Shown: positions 27,473 to 36,702, numbered from the stretch's first letter. The stretch: DNA of 64,000 bases from Paenarthrobacter sp. GOM3 (GCF_018215265.2 NZ_CP136562.1:2976001-3040000); one strand, 5' to 3'. Numbers and translations are program-made. The notes: generated by a model not told the origin, from the letters alone.

Positions 27473-28105
27473 ATGAGTGCCGACAAGTCAACCAGCTGGT
27501 CCTATGCAGAAGATCTGCCGGCTGAGGACGACGTCTTGTTGCGTGCCCGGGAGCGGTCCTTCGAGCTAGGTGTTACCCCGATCAGCCCGGGTGTTGGTGC
27601 GGTACTGACAGTCCTTGCTGCCGCTTCGAAGGCGCAGACAGTAGTTGAAGTCGGCTCCGGCGCTGGCGTTTCCGGCGTCTGCCTGCTGCGGGGCCTCAGC
27701 CCGCAGGCGGTCCTGACAACCATCGACGTCGACGTTGAGCACCTGAAAGCCGCACGGGAAGCGTTCCTGGAATCCGGCAGCCCGGCAAACCGTACGCGTA
27801 CGATCTCCGGCCGCGCGGCTGATGTGTTGCCTCGACTGACGGATTCGGCCTACGATCTCGTCTTCATCGACGCGGACAAGCCGAACTTCCCCAAATACGT
27901 TGAACAGGCGGTGCGCCTGCTTAAGTCCGGTGGCACTTTGGTCATCAACGACGCCCTGGATAAGGACCGCGTCTCCAACCCTGCGGCGCGGGACGCCACC
28001 ACAGTGGTCCTGCGCCAGATCGGCAAAGCCATCCGCGACGACGAGCGCCTGGCTTCCGCCATGCTGCCAACGGGCGACGGACTTCTGGTGGCAGTCAAGA
28101 AGTAG
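27473..28105 (+). CDS. SAM-dependent O-methyltransferase (family 3)
   Basis: 210 residues from the ATG at 27473. Motif I VVEVGSGAGVSGVCLLRGL, the acidic strand TTIDVDVEHLKAAR and the metal-ligand segment DLVFIDADKPNFPKYVEQA identify a cation-dependent class-I O-methyltransferase (catechol/caffeoyl-CoA type). VINDALDKDRV is the second metal-binding region. It is divergent from sigE, as in mycobacteria (Rv1220c). Substrate unknown. Confidence 0.88.
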   Translation: MSADKSTSWSYAEDLPAEDDVLLRARERSFELGVTPISPGVGAVLTVLAAASKAQTVVEVGSGAGVSGVCLLRGLSPQAVLTTIDVDVEHLKAAREAFLESGSPANRTRTISGRAADVLPRLTDSAYDLVFIDADKPNFPKYVEQAVRLLKSGGTLVINDALDKDRVSNPAARDATTVVLRQIGKAIRDDERLASAMLPTGDGLLVAVKK

Positions 28106-28111
28106 CGGGGA

Positions 28112-28173
28112 GCTGCGTCCAACGGCGCAGCCTTTAAACTCAAAGCAGGGCTCCAGCTTCCGCCGGGCCCTGC
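28112..28173. terminator. Two adjacent hairpins between convergent genes
   Basis: GCTGCG/CGCAGC (28112-28131) is followed by CTTTAAA, and GCAGGGC/GCCCTGC (28145-28173) follows. Together they can end transcription from both sides. Confidence 0.5.
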
Positions 28174-28182
28174 CTGGTAAAT

Positions 28183-28350
28183 CTATTCGGTCACACCTAC
28201 GAGGCATTCCTTGAGGTTCTCCGCTTCGGAGGCGTTGAGCTCGACCACAAGCCGGCCGCCACCTTCGAGCGGCACACGCATGATCAGGCTGCGTCCCTCC
28301 TTGGTCACTTCCATAGGGCCGTCGCCAGTACGTGGTTTCATAGCCGCCAT
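28183..28350 (-). CDS. DUF3117 small protein
   Basis: A 55-residue actinobacterial protein (MAAMKPRTGDGPMEVTKEGR, then LIMRVPLEGGGRLVVELNA). The ATG at 28350 has GGAGGGG upstream. The sequence is highly conserved in the phylum but its function is unknown. Confidence 0.88.
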   Translation of the reverse strand: MAAMKPRTGDGPMEVTKEGRSLIMRVPLEGGGRLVVELNASEAENLKECLVGVTE

Positions 28351-28575
28351 TAGGAAAATCCCCTCCATTTGTCCCAAGTACGCCCAACCCGGCCGGGCTG
28401 GATCCGCGTAGCAATTGCAGCCGGCGGCAACGCTTGGGAGGCCGCCTTGGCCGGGCACTTTAGGTGCTTTGTCCTTGCTAGTAGTCCATTATCCCGTACT
28501 TACCCGTCCGTAACGAAATCAACAGCCTGTTTGTCAGGGCTTTGTACATATTGCCTTCCGGAACAAAGCTCCACG

Positions 28576-29853
28576 TCAGGGCGGATAATCGCCGCCACCG
28601 GGCAAAGGAGCCCACGCCCAGAGCCATACCACCCAGACGATCTGGAGGAGGATGAACATGACGACGACGGTTCCCCGGTACGCCTTGGACCTGGACAGCA
28701 TCGCAGTTGCCAGGGCCAGGGGAAACAGCGGCAGGAGCATCCGGAAGGTACTCGTTTGCGGGTGCAGGAACACCAGCAGGTAACCCATGTAGCAGGCGCA
28801 CCATAGCCGGAGCTCCGTACCCAGCGCCCGGACGGGCCTGGAGATCATGACCAGCACGAACATAGCGGTGAAGACGAAGGGGGCGAGCACGCCCAGGACA
28901 GGACCAAAAAGCATCCGGCCGGTGTCAAACCAGGGCTTGAAAGGCACCAGGTCATGTCCGCGCCAAGCCGTTTCCGTGCGGGTATAGGCCGCCGGGTCGC
29001 CGGTGGCCGCCCAGGCAATGGCTGGCCATGCGAGGGCTGCGATACATGTGGCTCCCACCAGGGCACCCAGCGACAACAGGCTTCGCGTAGACAGGGGCTG
29101 GTTGCTGTCACTGATGCCCTGTACGTTCCTTGCCGGCCCGAAACGCTGCCATAGACGCCAGACGAACAGGAGACCCACCATGGCCGCGAACGGCACCCCC
29201 GCGGGCCGCGACAGGGCCATCAGGAGAACCACGGGGATGGCAGCCAGGTAGTGCCGCCGTACAACCAACAACAGGGACGCGGCAAGGAGCAGGAGGTTCA
29301 GCGACTCCGCGTATGGGACCTGGAGGATCGGCGAGACGGGGAAGGTCGAAACGAAGATGACGCCCCACATGGCTGTTCGCCTGCCCGCGAACTCCCGGAA
29401 GAGCTGGTGGATGACCAGGGCGGCTGCAAGCCCTGCCACCATCGCGATGGCAGTGAGCGCAGGGAGAGTGCCCAGCCCGGTGACGGCCGAAAGCCCACGT
29501 GCGAGCAAAGGAAACAACGGATAGAAGGCCCAGGCGTTTTCCTTCACCACGCCGTTCTGGTCGACGGGCAGGACGGTCGGGTAGCCGTCGTCAACGGCCT
29601 CCTGGTACCAGCGTCCGTCCCAGATGGTGATGAAGTTCCAGTAGTCCGGAGCCGGCGCAAACCATGGGTTGGTTCCTTGCTGCACTGCGGCCGCCATGAA
29701 GATGCAGGCGCTGACCAAACGGGCGACGACGAACGCCACGGCAACCTGCAGCCACCACGGCCACCCGGCCATCCGTGCGCCTGCGTCCGACACTACGCGG
29801 GAAAGGCGTGCCGTGGGTCCCACTCCGGCCGGGATCGGAGCCCGGGAACTCAC
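28576..29853 (-). CDS. PIG-V-like mannosyltransferase, polytopic
   Basis: A 425-residue membrane protein with roughly ten hydrophobic helices. FITIWDGRWYQEAVDDGYP contains the W-D-G-x-x-Y motif of the GPI mannosyltransferase II (PIG-V) superfamily, and FYPLFPLLARGL and SRPAGVPFAAM fit too. Actinobacterial members are polyprenol-phosphate-mannose-dependent and act on the outer membrane face; the acceptor here is not known. It overlaps the DivIVA-like gene by four bases. Confidence 0.78.
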   Translation of the reverse strand: MSSRAPIPAGVGPTARLSRVVSDAGARMAGWPWWLQVAVAFVVARLVSACIFMAAAVQQGTNPWFAPAPDYWNFITIWDGRWYQEAVDDGYPTVLPVDQNGVVKENAWAFYPLFPLLARGLSAVTGLGTLPALTAIAMVAGLAAALVIHQLFREFAGRRTAMWGVIFVSTFPVSPILQVPYAESLNLLLLAASLLLVVRRHYLAAIPVVLLMALSRPAGVPFAAMVGLLFVWRLWQRFGPARNVQGISDSNQPLSTRSLLSLGALVGATCIAALAWPAIAWAATGDPAAYTRTETAWRGHDLVPFKPWFDTGRMLFGPVLGVLAPFVFTAMFVLVMISRPVRALGTELRLWCACYMGYLLVFLHPQTSTFRMLLPLFPLALATAMLSRSKAYRGTVVVMFILLQIVWVVWLWAWAPLPGGGDYPP

Positions 29854-30191
29854 TGCTTGGCCCGGGTGTTCTCGTCGTCGCCGGGCCGCTGCGGTGTGAG
29901 CGCTTTGAGCCTCTCGATCTCCCTGTCCTTCGCCTGCAACTGGTCCCGGAGTTCATCGAGCACCTGGTCCACCTGGTCCATCCGGTAGCCCCGCAGGCCC
30001 AAGGCGAACCGGACCGTGTCGACGTCGGACGGCTTGGCGTCCGACGGCAGCAGGACAGGAGGCAGGTTGGGAGTTGGGTCGTCGAGCCCCGCCCCCATGG
30101 AGCGACCGCGAACGATTCCCGCGCCCACAAAGAGGGCAGCGCCAACCAGGACAATCGCTACAAACACCAGAAAAAAGCTCACAGGGTCCAT
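29850..30191 (-). CDS. Membrane-anchored DivIVA-domain protein
   Basis: 113 residues: an N-terminal membrane helix (about 6-27) and a DivIVA-like motif DVDTVRFALGLRGYRMDQVD with following coiled coil (VLDELRDQLQAKDREIERL). DivIVA-type proteins mark polar growth and septal sites in actinobacteria. This small version has no known role. It sits 18 bp after the LOG gene. Confidence 0.75.
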   Translation of the reverse strand: MDPVSFFLVFVAIVLVGAALFVGAGIVRGRSMGAGLDDPTPNLPPVLLPSDAKPSDVDTVRFALGLRGYRMDQVDQVLDELRDQLQAKDREIERLKALTPQRPGDDENTRAKQ

Positions 30192-30209
30192 GGTGCCAGA
30201 AACCCCTTG

Positions 30210-31046
30210 CTACTCCGGGCGTTGCTCTCCGGTGGGGCTGGGCAGCGGCGCCCCATGGAGCACGCGGTGGACGGCGTCCGCCGGGTCATCGACCAACTGG
30301 ATCAGATCGAGGTCCTTTTCGGACACCATGCCCTCTGCCACCAGTGTTTCCCTGATCCACTCGATCATGGGGCCCCAGAACCGGACTCCCAACAGAACAA
30401 TCGGGAATGAGGTCACCTTGCGCGTCTGGACGAGGACCATGGCCTCGAACAGTTCGTCCAGGGTGCCGAGGCCGCCTGGCAGGACAACGAAGCCCTGCGC
30501 GTACTTGACGAACATGGTTTTGCGGGCAAAGAAGTACCTGAAGTTGATGCCAAGGTCCACCCACTGGTTGAGGCCCTGTTCGAAGGGAAGCTCGATGCCC
30601 AGGCCGACGGAGACCCCGTTGCCCTCCACGGCACCTTTGTTGGCTGCCTCCATGGAACCCGGTCCGCCGCCGGTTATGACCGCGACTCCGGCTTCGGCGA
30701 GCTTTCGACCAACCTCGACAGCCATCTCGTAGTACTCGGTTCCCGGCTTGGTCCGTGCCGAACCGAACACGCTGACAGCTGGCCCCAGGTCGGCCAAGGC
30801 ACCGAAGCCCTCAACGAATTCGCTCTGGATCCGAAGGACGCGCCAAGGGTCCGTATGGATGAACTGGCCGGCACCGCTCGTGTCCAGCAAATGCTGGTCC
30901 GACATCCCCGTATCGGCCTGTTTGCGACGAAGCTCCAAGGAGCCTTTGTGCTTGGCAGGCGCTATTTCAGACGGCAGGGGCACATGGGTGGCCTTGACGC
31001 GTCCGTTGGCATCCGGATGGGGAACTGGGTGCTGGCTGATGCTCAT
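30210..31046 (-). CDS. LOG family protein (TIGR00730, nucleoside-monophosphate phosphoribohydrolase-like)
   Basis: 278 residues. The signature ITGGGPGSMEAANKGA and VVLPGGLGTLDELFE form the catalytic and nucleotide-binding site of LOG proteins, which cleave ribose 5-phosphate from (cytokinin) nucleotides. FGSARTKPG is the Rossmann start. The bacterial substrate is unclear. Its ATG has a TAGCCT -10 box six bases upstream. It leads the downstream DivIVA-mannosyltransferase run. Confidence 0.87.
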   Translation of the reverse strand: MSISQHPVPHPDANGRVKATHVPLPSEIAPAKHKGSLELRRKQADTGMSDQHLLDTSGAGQFIHTDPWRVLRIQSEFVEGFGALADLGPAVSVFGSARTKPGTEYYEMAVEVGRKLAEAGVAVITGGGPGSMEAANKGAVEGNGVSVGLGIELPFEQGLNQWVDLGINFRYFFARKTMFVKYAQGFVVLPGGLGTLDELFEAMVLVQTRKVTSFPIVLLGVRFWGPMIEWIRETLVAEGMVSEKDLDLIQLVDDPADAVHRVLHGAPLPSPTGEQRPE

Positions 31047-31052
31047 TGCCCA

Positions 31053-31058
31053 AGGCTA
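31053..31058 (-). promoter_or_regulatory. LOG gene -10 box, leaderless
   Basis: TAGCCT on the minus strand, six bases before the ATG at 31046. Confidence 0.55.
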
Positions 31059-31197
31059 GTCCCTATGGACCCCTGCTCCGCCCCAGCGACCCGCCTGTTG
31101 CATTGCAGTCTGGTATATCGCTGAAGGACAGGTTTCTGTTCAGTCACGATCTTGGGGAAGTTGCCGTGACCGTGGTCATATTTGCGTCTTTGTTCGC

Positions 31198-31203
31198 TAG
31201 ATT
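31198..31203 (+). promoter_or_regulatory. gluA -10 box, leaderless
   Basis: TAGATT six bases before the gluA ATG; no SD sequence precedes the ATG. Confidence 0.55.
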
Positions 31204-31209
31204 CTTCGT

Positions 31210-31965
31210 ATGACTACTCAAGCGTCCGGCGATGCCCTCGTCTCACTGAACGGCGTCAATAAGCATTACGGTCAATTGCACGTCCTGAAAGACATCAACC
31301 TGCAGGTTCGGAAGGGCGAAGTCGTGGTGGTCATCGGACCGTCAGGCTCCGGCAAGTCCACCTTGTGCCGCGCGATCAACCGCTTGGAAACGATCGACGA
31401 CGGCGATATCGCCATCGACGGGAAGAAGCTTCCCGAAGAAGGCAAGGATCTCGCCCATCTTCGGGCCGACGTCGGAATGGTCTTCCAGTCCTTTAACCTG
31501 TTTGCCCACAAGACGATTCTTGAGAACGTCACTCTTGGGCCAATCAAGGTCAAGAAGGTCGCCAAGGGCACCGCGGACAAGGAAGCCATGGCCCTTCTTG
31601 AGCGTGTCGGCGTCGGACACCAGGCTCCGAAGCTTCCTGCACAGCTCTCCGGCGGACAGCAGCAGCGTGTGGCTATCGCCCGCGCTCTTGCCATGAAGCC
31701 CAAGGTGATGCTGTTCGACGAGCCTACGTCCGCGTTGGACCCCGAAATGATCAACGAAGTCCTGGACGTCATGATCCAGCTGGCCAAGGAAGGCATGACC
31801 ATGATCGTGGTAACCCACGAGATGGGCTTTGCCCGCAAGGCTGCTGACCGGGTGGTGTTCATGGCCGACGGCCAGATCGTGGAAGACGCAACCCCGGAAG
31901 AGTTCTTCACCAACCCGAAGAGCGACCGTGCCAAGGACTTCCTGTCCAAGCTACTGACCCACTAG
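31210..31965 (+). CDS. gluA: Glutamate-type amino acid ABC transporter, ATP-binding protein
   Basis: The 251-residue ATPase of a polar amino-acid importer. Walker [11 protein letters not shown]-loop [13 protein letters not shown], signature LSGGQQQR, Walker [17 protein letters not shown] and the switch VVTHEMG are all intact. It heads gluABCD, the order of the corynebacterial glutamate uptake system. The substrate assignment is by gene order and similarity. Confidence 0.93.
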   Translation: MTTQASGDALVSLNGVNKHYGQLHVLKDINLQVRKGEVVVVIGPSGSGKSTLCRAINRLETIDDGDIAIDGKKLPEEGKDLAHLRADVGMVFQSFNLFAHKTILENVTLGPIKVKKVAKGTADKEAMALLERVGVGHQAPKLPAQLSGGQQQRVAIARALAMKPKVMLFDEPTSALDPEMINEVLDVMIQLAKEGMTMIVVTHEMGFARKAADRVVFMADGQIVEDATPEEFFTNPKSDRAKDFLSKLLTH

Positions 31966-32021
31966 CTCCTTACAGCCCGCACCCTGAGGCCGTAAGGCGG
32001 CCATCCAATGAAAGGAACGTC

Positions 32022-32897
32022 ATGAAGTCTCTTATTACCCGGAGGAAGTCACTCCTGGTGGCCGCTTCAGCTGCTCTTGCCCTGACGCTGAGCGCTTGTG
32101 GTGGCGGCACGTCCACCACTCCCCCAGTCGCCTCCGCCAGCTTCGCAGCCGGCACCACCATGGAAAAGCTTAATAAGGCGCAGAAGATCACTATCGGCAC
32201 CAAGTTCGACCAGCCGCTTTTCGGCCAGAAGGGCCTTGACGGCAAGCCTGTCGGTTTCGACGTGGAGATGGGCAAAGCTATCGCCGCCAAGCTGGGTATC
32301 CCCGCCGATAAGATCGAATGGGTGGAGACAGTGTCCGCCAACCGCGAACCATTTATTGAACAGGGGCGCGTCGACATTGTCATCGCGACTTACACCATCA
32401 ATGACTCCCGCAAGGAAAAAGTGTCCTTCGCCGGACCGTACTACGAAGCTGGCCAGGCCCTCCTGGTGAATAAGGACGACAACTCCATTACCAAGCCGGA
32501 GGATGTCAAGGGCAAGAAGGTCTGCTCCGTCACGGGATCCACGCCGGCCAAGACCATCGTCGACAAGTACGGCGCAGAACTTGTTCCTGCTGCCAACTAC
32601 ACCGCCTGCCTGGAGCCGCTGCGCAACAAGCAGGTTGTCGCTGTTACTACTGACAACGTCATCCTGGCCGGATATGTGGATAAGGAACCGGACGCATTCA
32701 AGCTCGCTTCGGACCAGACATTCACCAAAGAGCCCTACGGCATCGGCCTGAAGAAGGATGACACCGTCTTCCGCAACTGGATCAACGACCAGCTTGAGGG
32801 ATTCGCAAAGGACGACACCTACAAGAAGGCTTGGGAAGCAACTGCAGGCAAAGTTATCAAGACGGTCCCTGAGCTTCCAAAGATCGACCGTTACTAA
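32022..32897 (+). CDS. gluB: Glutamate-type ABC transporter substrate-binding lipoprotein
   Basis: 291 residues with an N-terminal signal and lipobox (LTLSACGGG), anchoring it outside the membrane. Family 3 solute-binding signature GFDVEMGKAIAAKLG, and RVDIVIATYTINDSRKEKV. AAAGGAACG precedes the ATG. Second gene of gluABCD, 56 bp after gluA. Confidence 0.93.
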   Translation: MKSLITRRKSLLVAASAALALTLSACGGGTSTTPPVASASFAAGTTMEKLNKAQKITIGTKFDQPLFGQKGLDGKPVGFDVEMGKAIAAKLGIPADKIEWVETVSANREPFIEQGRVDIVIATYTINDSRKEKVSFAGPYYEAGQALLVNKDDNSITKPEDVKGKKVCSVTGSTPAKTIVDKYGAELVPAANYTACLEPLRNKQVVAVTTDNVILAGYVDKEPDAFKLASDQTFTKEPYGIGLKKDDTVFRNWINDQLEGFAKDDTYKKAWEATAGKVIKTVPELPKIDRY

Positions 32898-32991
32898 TTA
32901 GAACCGGTGGATGTCGCCGTTCCGTACCGGAGCGGCGACATCCTTTCATCTTTAGGATTCAGTCCTAGTCCCGCCACAGACGAAGGAAGCC

Positions 32992-33642
32992 ATGGACGCC
33001 ATCTTCGAGAGCCTTCCCCAATATTGGGATGGATTTCTCCGAACCCTGTTTCTAGCTGTTGTTTCGGGCGTCATCGCCCTGGTCATTGGTACCCTCCTGG
33101 CCGCCATGCGCGTCTCACCTGTCGCCGCATTGCGGGGTTTCAGTACGTTCTACGTTGAGGTTGCCAGAAACACTCCCCTAACCATCATTTTCTTCTTTTC
33201 CGCAATTGTGCTTCCCCGCCTTGGCGTCAAATTTGAACAGTTCGAAGTCGCAGCAATCATTGCCCTCAGCAGCTACACCGCCGCCTTTGTCGCGGAAGCT
33301 GTACGCTCGGGCGTCAATAGTGTCCCTGTGGGACAAGCGGAAGCCGCGCGCAGCGTCGGCATGACATTCACTCAGGTCTTGGGGCTGGTTGTTCTGCCCC
33401 AAGCACTCCGTACCGTAGTTCCCCCCTTGATCAACATCATGATCGCCCTGGTCAAGAACTCATCCGTTGCCGGCGCGTTCTTTGTCCTCGAACTTTTCGG
33501 CTACGGCCTTCAGCTGTCCAACAGCCGGGGTGACGCGGTCATGTGGATCCTGATCGGGGTGGCCTTCTTCTACCTCCTGATCACAGTTCCGCTCGGACTT
33601 CTTGCTCACTTCGTCGAGAAAAAGGTGGCGATCGCCCGATGA
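32992..33642 (+). CDS. gluC: Glutamate-type ABC transporter permease 1
   Basis: A 216-residue permease with five to six helices and the EAA loop (QAEAARSVGMTFTQVLGLVVLPQALR, split at GMTFTQ). ARNTPLTIIFFFSA is typical of His/Glu/Gln/Arg permeases. Its TGA overlaps the gluD ATG (ATGA). Confidence 0.92.
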   Translation: MDAIFESLPQYWDGFLRTLFLAVVSGVIALVIGTLLAAMRVSPVAALRGFSTFYVEVARNTPLTIIFFFSAIVLPRLGVKFEQFEVAAIIALSSYTAAFVAEAVRSGVNSVPVGQAEAARSVGMTFTQVLGLVVLPQALRTVVPPLINIMIALVKNSSVAGAFFVLELFGYGLQLSNSRGDAVMWILIGVAFFYLLITVPLGLLAHFVEKKVAIAR

Positions 33643-34499
33643 CTTCGGTTCTCTATGACGTTCCCGGCCCTAAGGCCAGGCGCATGTCCCTCGTCGCCTC
33701 GGTGATTGGCGCGCTCATCATCCTCGCTGGGGTGATCGGCGCTATCGTAATCCTGTCGTCCCAAGGCATCTTTAGCGCCTCCAGATGGGAAGTCTTTGTC
33801 AACGAGTCAGCCAAAGATGTCTGGACGCAGCTTGGCTTGGGTTTGCTGGCCACATTGCAGGCCGCTGGTGTCGCCGCCGTGATTGCGTTTCCTTTGGGCG
33901 TCGCCCTCTGCCTGCTGCGCATCTCGCTGATTCCATGGGTCCGTGTTCCCACCCAAGTGGTTCTCGAGTTCCTCCGCGGTATGCCGGTAGTCCTGATGAT
34001 CCTGTTCGTGCTCCTGGTGTTTGCCACGAGCCCGTTCGTGGCGGTTGTCAGCGGCCTTGTGTTGTATAACGCCGCCATTTTCGCTGAGATCCTGCGTGCC
34101 GGTATCCAGTCGCTGCCGAAAGGTCAACGCGAAGCCGGCCTGGCGATTGGCCTTCGCAGTTTCCAGTCGCGAATGAGCATCGAGTTTCCGCAGGCAATCC
34201 GGCGAATGCTCCCGTCACTCGTCGCCCAATTGGTGGTGCTCCTGAAGGACACGTCCTTGGGATACATCGTGGCGTACGAAGAGCTCCTTCGTAAGGTGAA
34301 GTTGATTTCGGATCTTGAACCGAGTCTCCTGTTCTCGGCATTCTTCGTGGGCGCCGCGATCTACATCCTGATCAACCTCTCGGTCTCCCGGCTTGCGATC
34401 TGGATCGAGCGCCGCGGTTCCAAGAAGGCCGCCGGTGGCACTGCGCCGGCAATCAAAACGGTGGATTTGGAGGTCAACGCACCGGGCGCTGGCAAATAA
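33639..34499 (+). CDS. gluD: Glutamate-type ABC transporter permease 2
   Basis: 286 residues from the ATG at 33639, overlapping gluC by four bases. An extra N-terminal helix (about 17-40) precedes the permease core. LRGMPVVLMILFVLL and the EAA loop QREAGLAIGLRSFQSRMSIE identify it. The operon ends at a strong terminator 30 bases on. Confidence 0.92.
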   Translation: MTSVLYDVPGPKARRMSLVASVIGALIILAGVIGAIVILSSQGIFSASRWEVFVNESAKDVWTQLGLGLLATLQAAGVAAVIAFPLGVALCLLRISLIPWVRVPTQVVLEFLRGMPVVLMILFVLLVFATSPFVAVVSGLVLYNAAIFAEILRAGIQSLPKGQREAGLAIGLRSFQSRMSIEFPQAIRRMLPSLVAQLVVLLKDTSLGYIVAYEELLRKVKLISDLEPSLLFSAFFVGAAIYILINLSVSRLAIWIERRGSKKAAGGTAPAIKTVDLEVNAPGAGK

Positions 34500-34529
34500 G
34501 CGCTCCGGCGTGGAAAACTCCTATTAAAA

Positions 34530-34571
34530 AAATTGAGACGCCCATTCTCGTCAGAATGGGCGTCTCAATTT
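34530..34571. terminator. gluABCD terminator hairpin (bidirectional)
   Basis: Perfect 19-bp inverted repeat (AAATTGAGACGCCCATTCT) with a four-base loop and A/T tracts on both sides. It also lies at the end of the convergent secreted-protein gene. Confidence 0.9.
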
Positions 34572-34582
34572 AATGTAATGAA

Positions 34583-34963
34583 CTAAATAGTTATGCAGGG
34601 CCTGGAACTTATGCTTTCAGGACCGAGTCCACTCGATACGTAGATGTTGATCTGACCACAGTAGGTACCAGATCCATTCATCGGCACCGCAAATCCATTC
34701 CCTGAATACCAGGTACCTGGCGTCGGTGTGGTCCATTGGTTGCCGCCGTTACTCGGGAACGTTGCCATGGACACTGAGCCAGTTTGCTGGTAGCAGACGA
34801 AGCTTGGATAGAAGATTATTACACCGTGATAGCCGTCCACCTCCGACCACGAGCTCAACTCGCAACTTGCAGCTGCGTGCCCCGGTCCCGCCGATGCAAT
34901 CAGAGACCCCATCGCCAGCACAAGGACTGCCGTGTGGCTAAGCATTCTTTTCACGATGTTCAT
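34583..34963 (-). CDS. Small secreted Cys-containing protein, unknown function
   Basis: 126 residues from an ATG that overlaps the stop of the preceding gene by one base (TGATG). A signal peptide (NIVKRMLSHTAVLVLAMGSL and IASAGPGHA) is followed by a mature part of about 95 residues rich in Ser/Gly/Tyr with four cysteines (SCELSS, FVCYQQ, TYCGQI, RPCITI), so two disulfides are likely. No family recognised. Base composition is lower in GC than the flanking dap and glu genes. Confidence 0.7.
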   Translation of the reverse strand: MNIVKRMLSHTAVLVLAMGSLIASAGPGHAAASCELSSWSEVDGYHGVIIFYPSFVCYQQTGSVSMATFPSNGGNQWTTPTPGTWYSGNGFAVPMNGSGTYCGQINIYVSSGLGPESISSRPCITI

Positions 34964-35406
34964 CACGGGCACCCCGCTCCGGTGCTTGAGGCCGATTGCT
35001 GGAACTTTCCGGTTCCGGGCTCGATGTAGTCAATGAGGACCCGCGAACACCAGTTTCCCGAAGCATAGGCCGAAGTCACGTTTATGCCCTGACAGTCGCC
35101 GCCGCCAGACGACAGCGAACAGCTCGTATACGAGTCATTTACGTACCACCCATTGTGATACAAGATAACAGCCACGCCCAGTGTCAATGGCGGGGTGTAC
35201 ATGCAGCGACCAAACCCATAGGCAGTAATAGAACTGCCCACAGCCAATCCAGGACTTGCGAAACAGTTGGGTGTGGCCACTGTCGAGGCGGAAGCATCTC
35301 CCGCCACCTGCATGGCTGCCGAGTCCGAAGCTACAGCAGAGCCCATGAATCCAAGTGAAAATAGCGCAATGCTGATCGATGCAGCTGCTTTCAATCTAAA
35401 TCGCAT
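34963..35406 (-). CDS. Small secreted Cys-rich protein, unknown function
   Basis: 147 residues from the ATG at 35406, preceded by GGGGGAAGT. A signal peptide (RFRLKAAASISIALFSLGFM, GSAVAS) precedes a mature region with six cysteines (PNCFAS, GRCMYT, TSCSLS, GDCQGI, NWCSRV, AGCP). The cysteine pairs and Gly/Ser/Tyr richness resemble the next gene, with which it is translationally coupled. No enzyme motif is visible. It could be a surface or antimicrobial protein; that is speculation. Confidence 0.7.
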   Translation of the reverse strand: MRFRLKAAASISIALFSLGFMGSAVASDSAAMQVAGDASASTVATPNCFASPGLAVGSSITAYGFGRCMYTPPLTLGVAVILYHNGWYVNDSYTSCSLSSGGGDCQGINVTSAYASGNWCSRVLIDYIEPGTGKFQQSASSTGAGCP

Positions 35407-35514
35407 ACTTCCCCCAACTAAGTAGTCAATAATCGACAAAACTTGACTAGTCTTGTCATGCGAGTCTACATGCTGCGCACAATGAGACAAGTGGTAAGAA
35501 CTGGCACACATAAA

Positions 35515-35546
35515 GAAGGCCCGCAGCTACCAAGCTGCGGACCTTC
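35515..35546. terminator. Terminator hairpin downstream of dapE
   Basis: Two stem segments (GAAGG/CCTTC and CCGCAGCT/AGCTGCGG, one mismatch between them) with a four-base loop, flanked by AAA and CTCTTT. It separates dapE from the upstream end of the secreted pair. Confidence 0.75.
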
Positions 35547-35571
35547 CTCTTTGCTGTGCCCGAGTCCGGGA

Positions 35572-36696
35572 TTACTGCGCCAGCCACGTCCTCAGTGCCC
35601 GCAGGCACTCACGGATGGCATCGGCGTCGACGTGCTCGTTGTCCTTGTGTGCCAGCAGTGGGTCGCCGGGGCCAAAGTTCACGGCCGGGATGCCCAGCTC
35701 GCTGAAACGCGCGACGTCGGTCCAGCCGTATTTGGGCTTTGGTTCAGCACCGACGGCGGCAACGAAGGACGCCGCGGCGGGGTGGTTGAGTCCTGGCCGG
35801 GCGCCTGCGGCAGCGTCTGTGCGGACGACGTCGAACCCCTCCAGGAGCTCGCGGACGTGGGCTTCTGCCTGGTCCGGGGTCTTGTCCGGTGCGAAGCGAT
35901 AGTTGATCTCCACCACGCAGCGGTCCGGGATGACGTTGCCTGCCGTTCCACCGTTGATCTTCACCGCGTTGAGGCTCTCGCGGTAGTCAAGGCCGTCCAC
36001 GTTGATGGTTCGCGGCTCGTAGGCGGCGAGCCGCGCCAGGATGGGGGCTGCGGCGTGGATCGCGTTGACGCCCATCCACGCCCGCGCCGAATGCGCGGTC
36101 TCCCCGAGAGTAGTAGCTTCGAAACGACTGGTTCCGTTGCAACCACCTTCCACTGTGCCGTGGGTTGGCTCCAGCAGGATCGCGAAGTCACCGTGCAACA
36201 GGTCCCCGTGGTTGCGGACCAAGCGTCCGAGCCCGCTCTTGACGGCTTCCACTTCCTCATGGTCGTAGAAGACGAAGGTGACGTCCTTGTCCGGCTGCTT
36301 GCCGTCGTCGAACATTGTTGCCGCGAGGGCAAGCTGCACAGCAACGCCGCCCTTCATGTCCGTGGTGCCACGGCCATAGAGGACACCTTCACCAGGAACG
36401 CCGGATTCCCACGTGGCCGGTACGGTGCCCAGCGATCCCTCCACGGTGGGCAGGGGCACGGTGTCCAGGTGCCCGGCCAGGATGACGCGCTCGGAGCGGC
36501 CAAGTTCGGTACGCGCAATGATGGCGTCGCCGTCCCGGATCACGGTATAGGCAGGGATGGCGCGCAAAGCGGACTCAACGGCGTCGGCGAGCTCAGTCTC
36601 ATTGCCGGAAACGCTGTTGAAGTCGATAATTGCGGCAGTCAGCAAGGCAACGTCCTGGCGCAGGTCAAGGAGGGCGGGAGCAGGATTCAGGGTCAC
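35572..36696 (-). CDS. dapE: Succinyl-diaminopimelate desuccinylase
   Basis: A zinc peptidase-fold hydrolase that releases LL-diaminopimelate for lysine and peptidoglycan. In 374 residues the metal ligands are His in LAGHLDTVP, Asp in YGRGTTDMKGG, Glu in YDHEEVEAVKSG and EPTHGTVEGG, and His in LAHKDNEHVDAD. The GTG start is set by a -10 box six bases upstream. It is divergent from dapD, so both succinylase-branch genes share one control region. Confidence 0.94.
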   Translation of the reverse strand: MTLNPAPALLDLRQDVALLTAAIIDFNSVSGNETELADAVESALRAIPAYTVIRDGDAIIARTELGRSERVILAGHLDTVPLPTVEGSLGTVPATWESGVPGEGVLYGRGTTDMKGGVAVQLALAATMFDDGKQPDKDVTFVFYDHEEVEAVKSGLGRLVRNHGDLLHGDFAILLEPTHGTVEGGCNGTSRFEATTLGETAHSARAWMGVNAIHAAAPILARLAAYEPRTINVDGLDYRESLNAVKINGGTAGNVIPDRCVVEINYRFAPDKTPDQAEAHVRELLEGFDVVRTDAAAGARPGLNHPAAASFVAAVGAEPKPKYGWTDVARFSELGIPAVNFGPGDPLLAHKDNEHVDADAIRECLRALRTWLAQ

Positions 36697-36702
36697 CCGT
36701 CC

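Noticed and set aside
28478..28804. 108-codon minus-strand frame covering the end of the mannosyltransferase
   Set aside because: Overlaps the real gene in another frame and has no domain or ribosome-binding site.
35440..35462. Inverted repeat around GACTAGTC upstream of the secreted pair
   Set aside because: Arms are short and imperfect; there is no regulator nearby to link it to.
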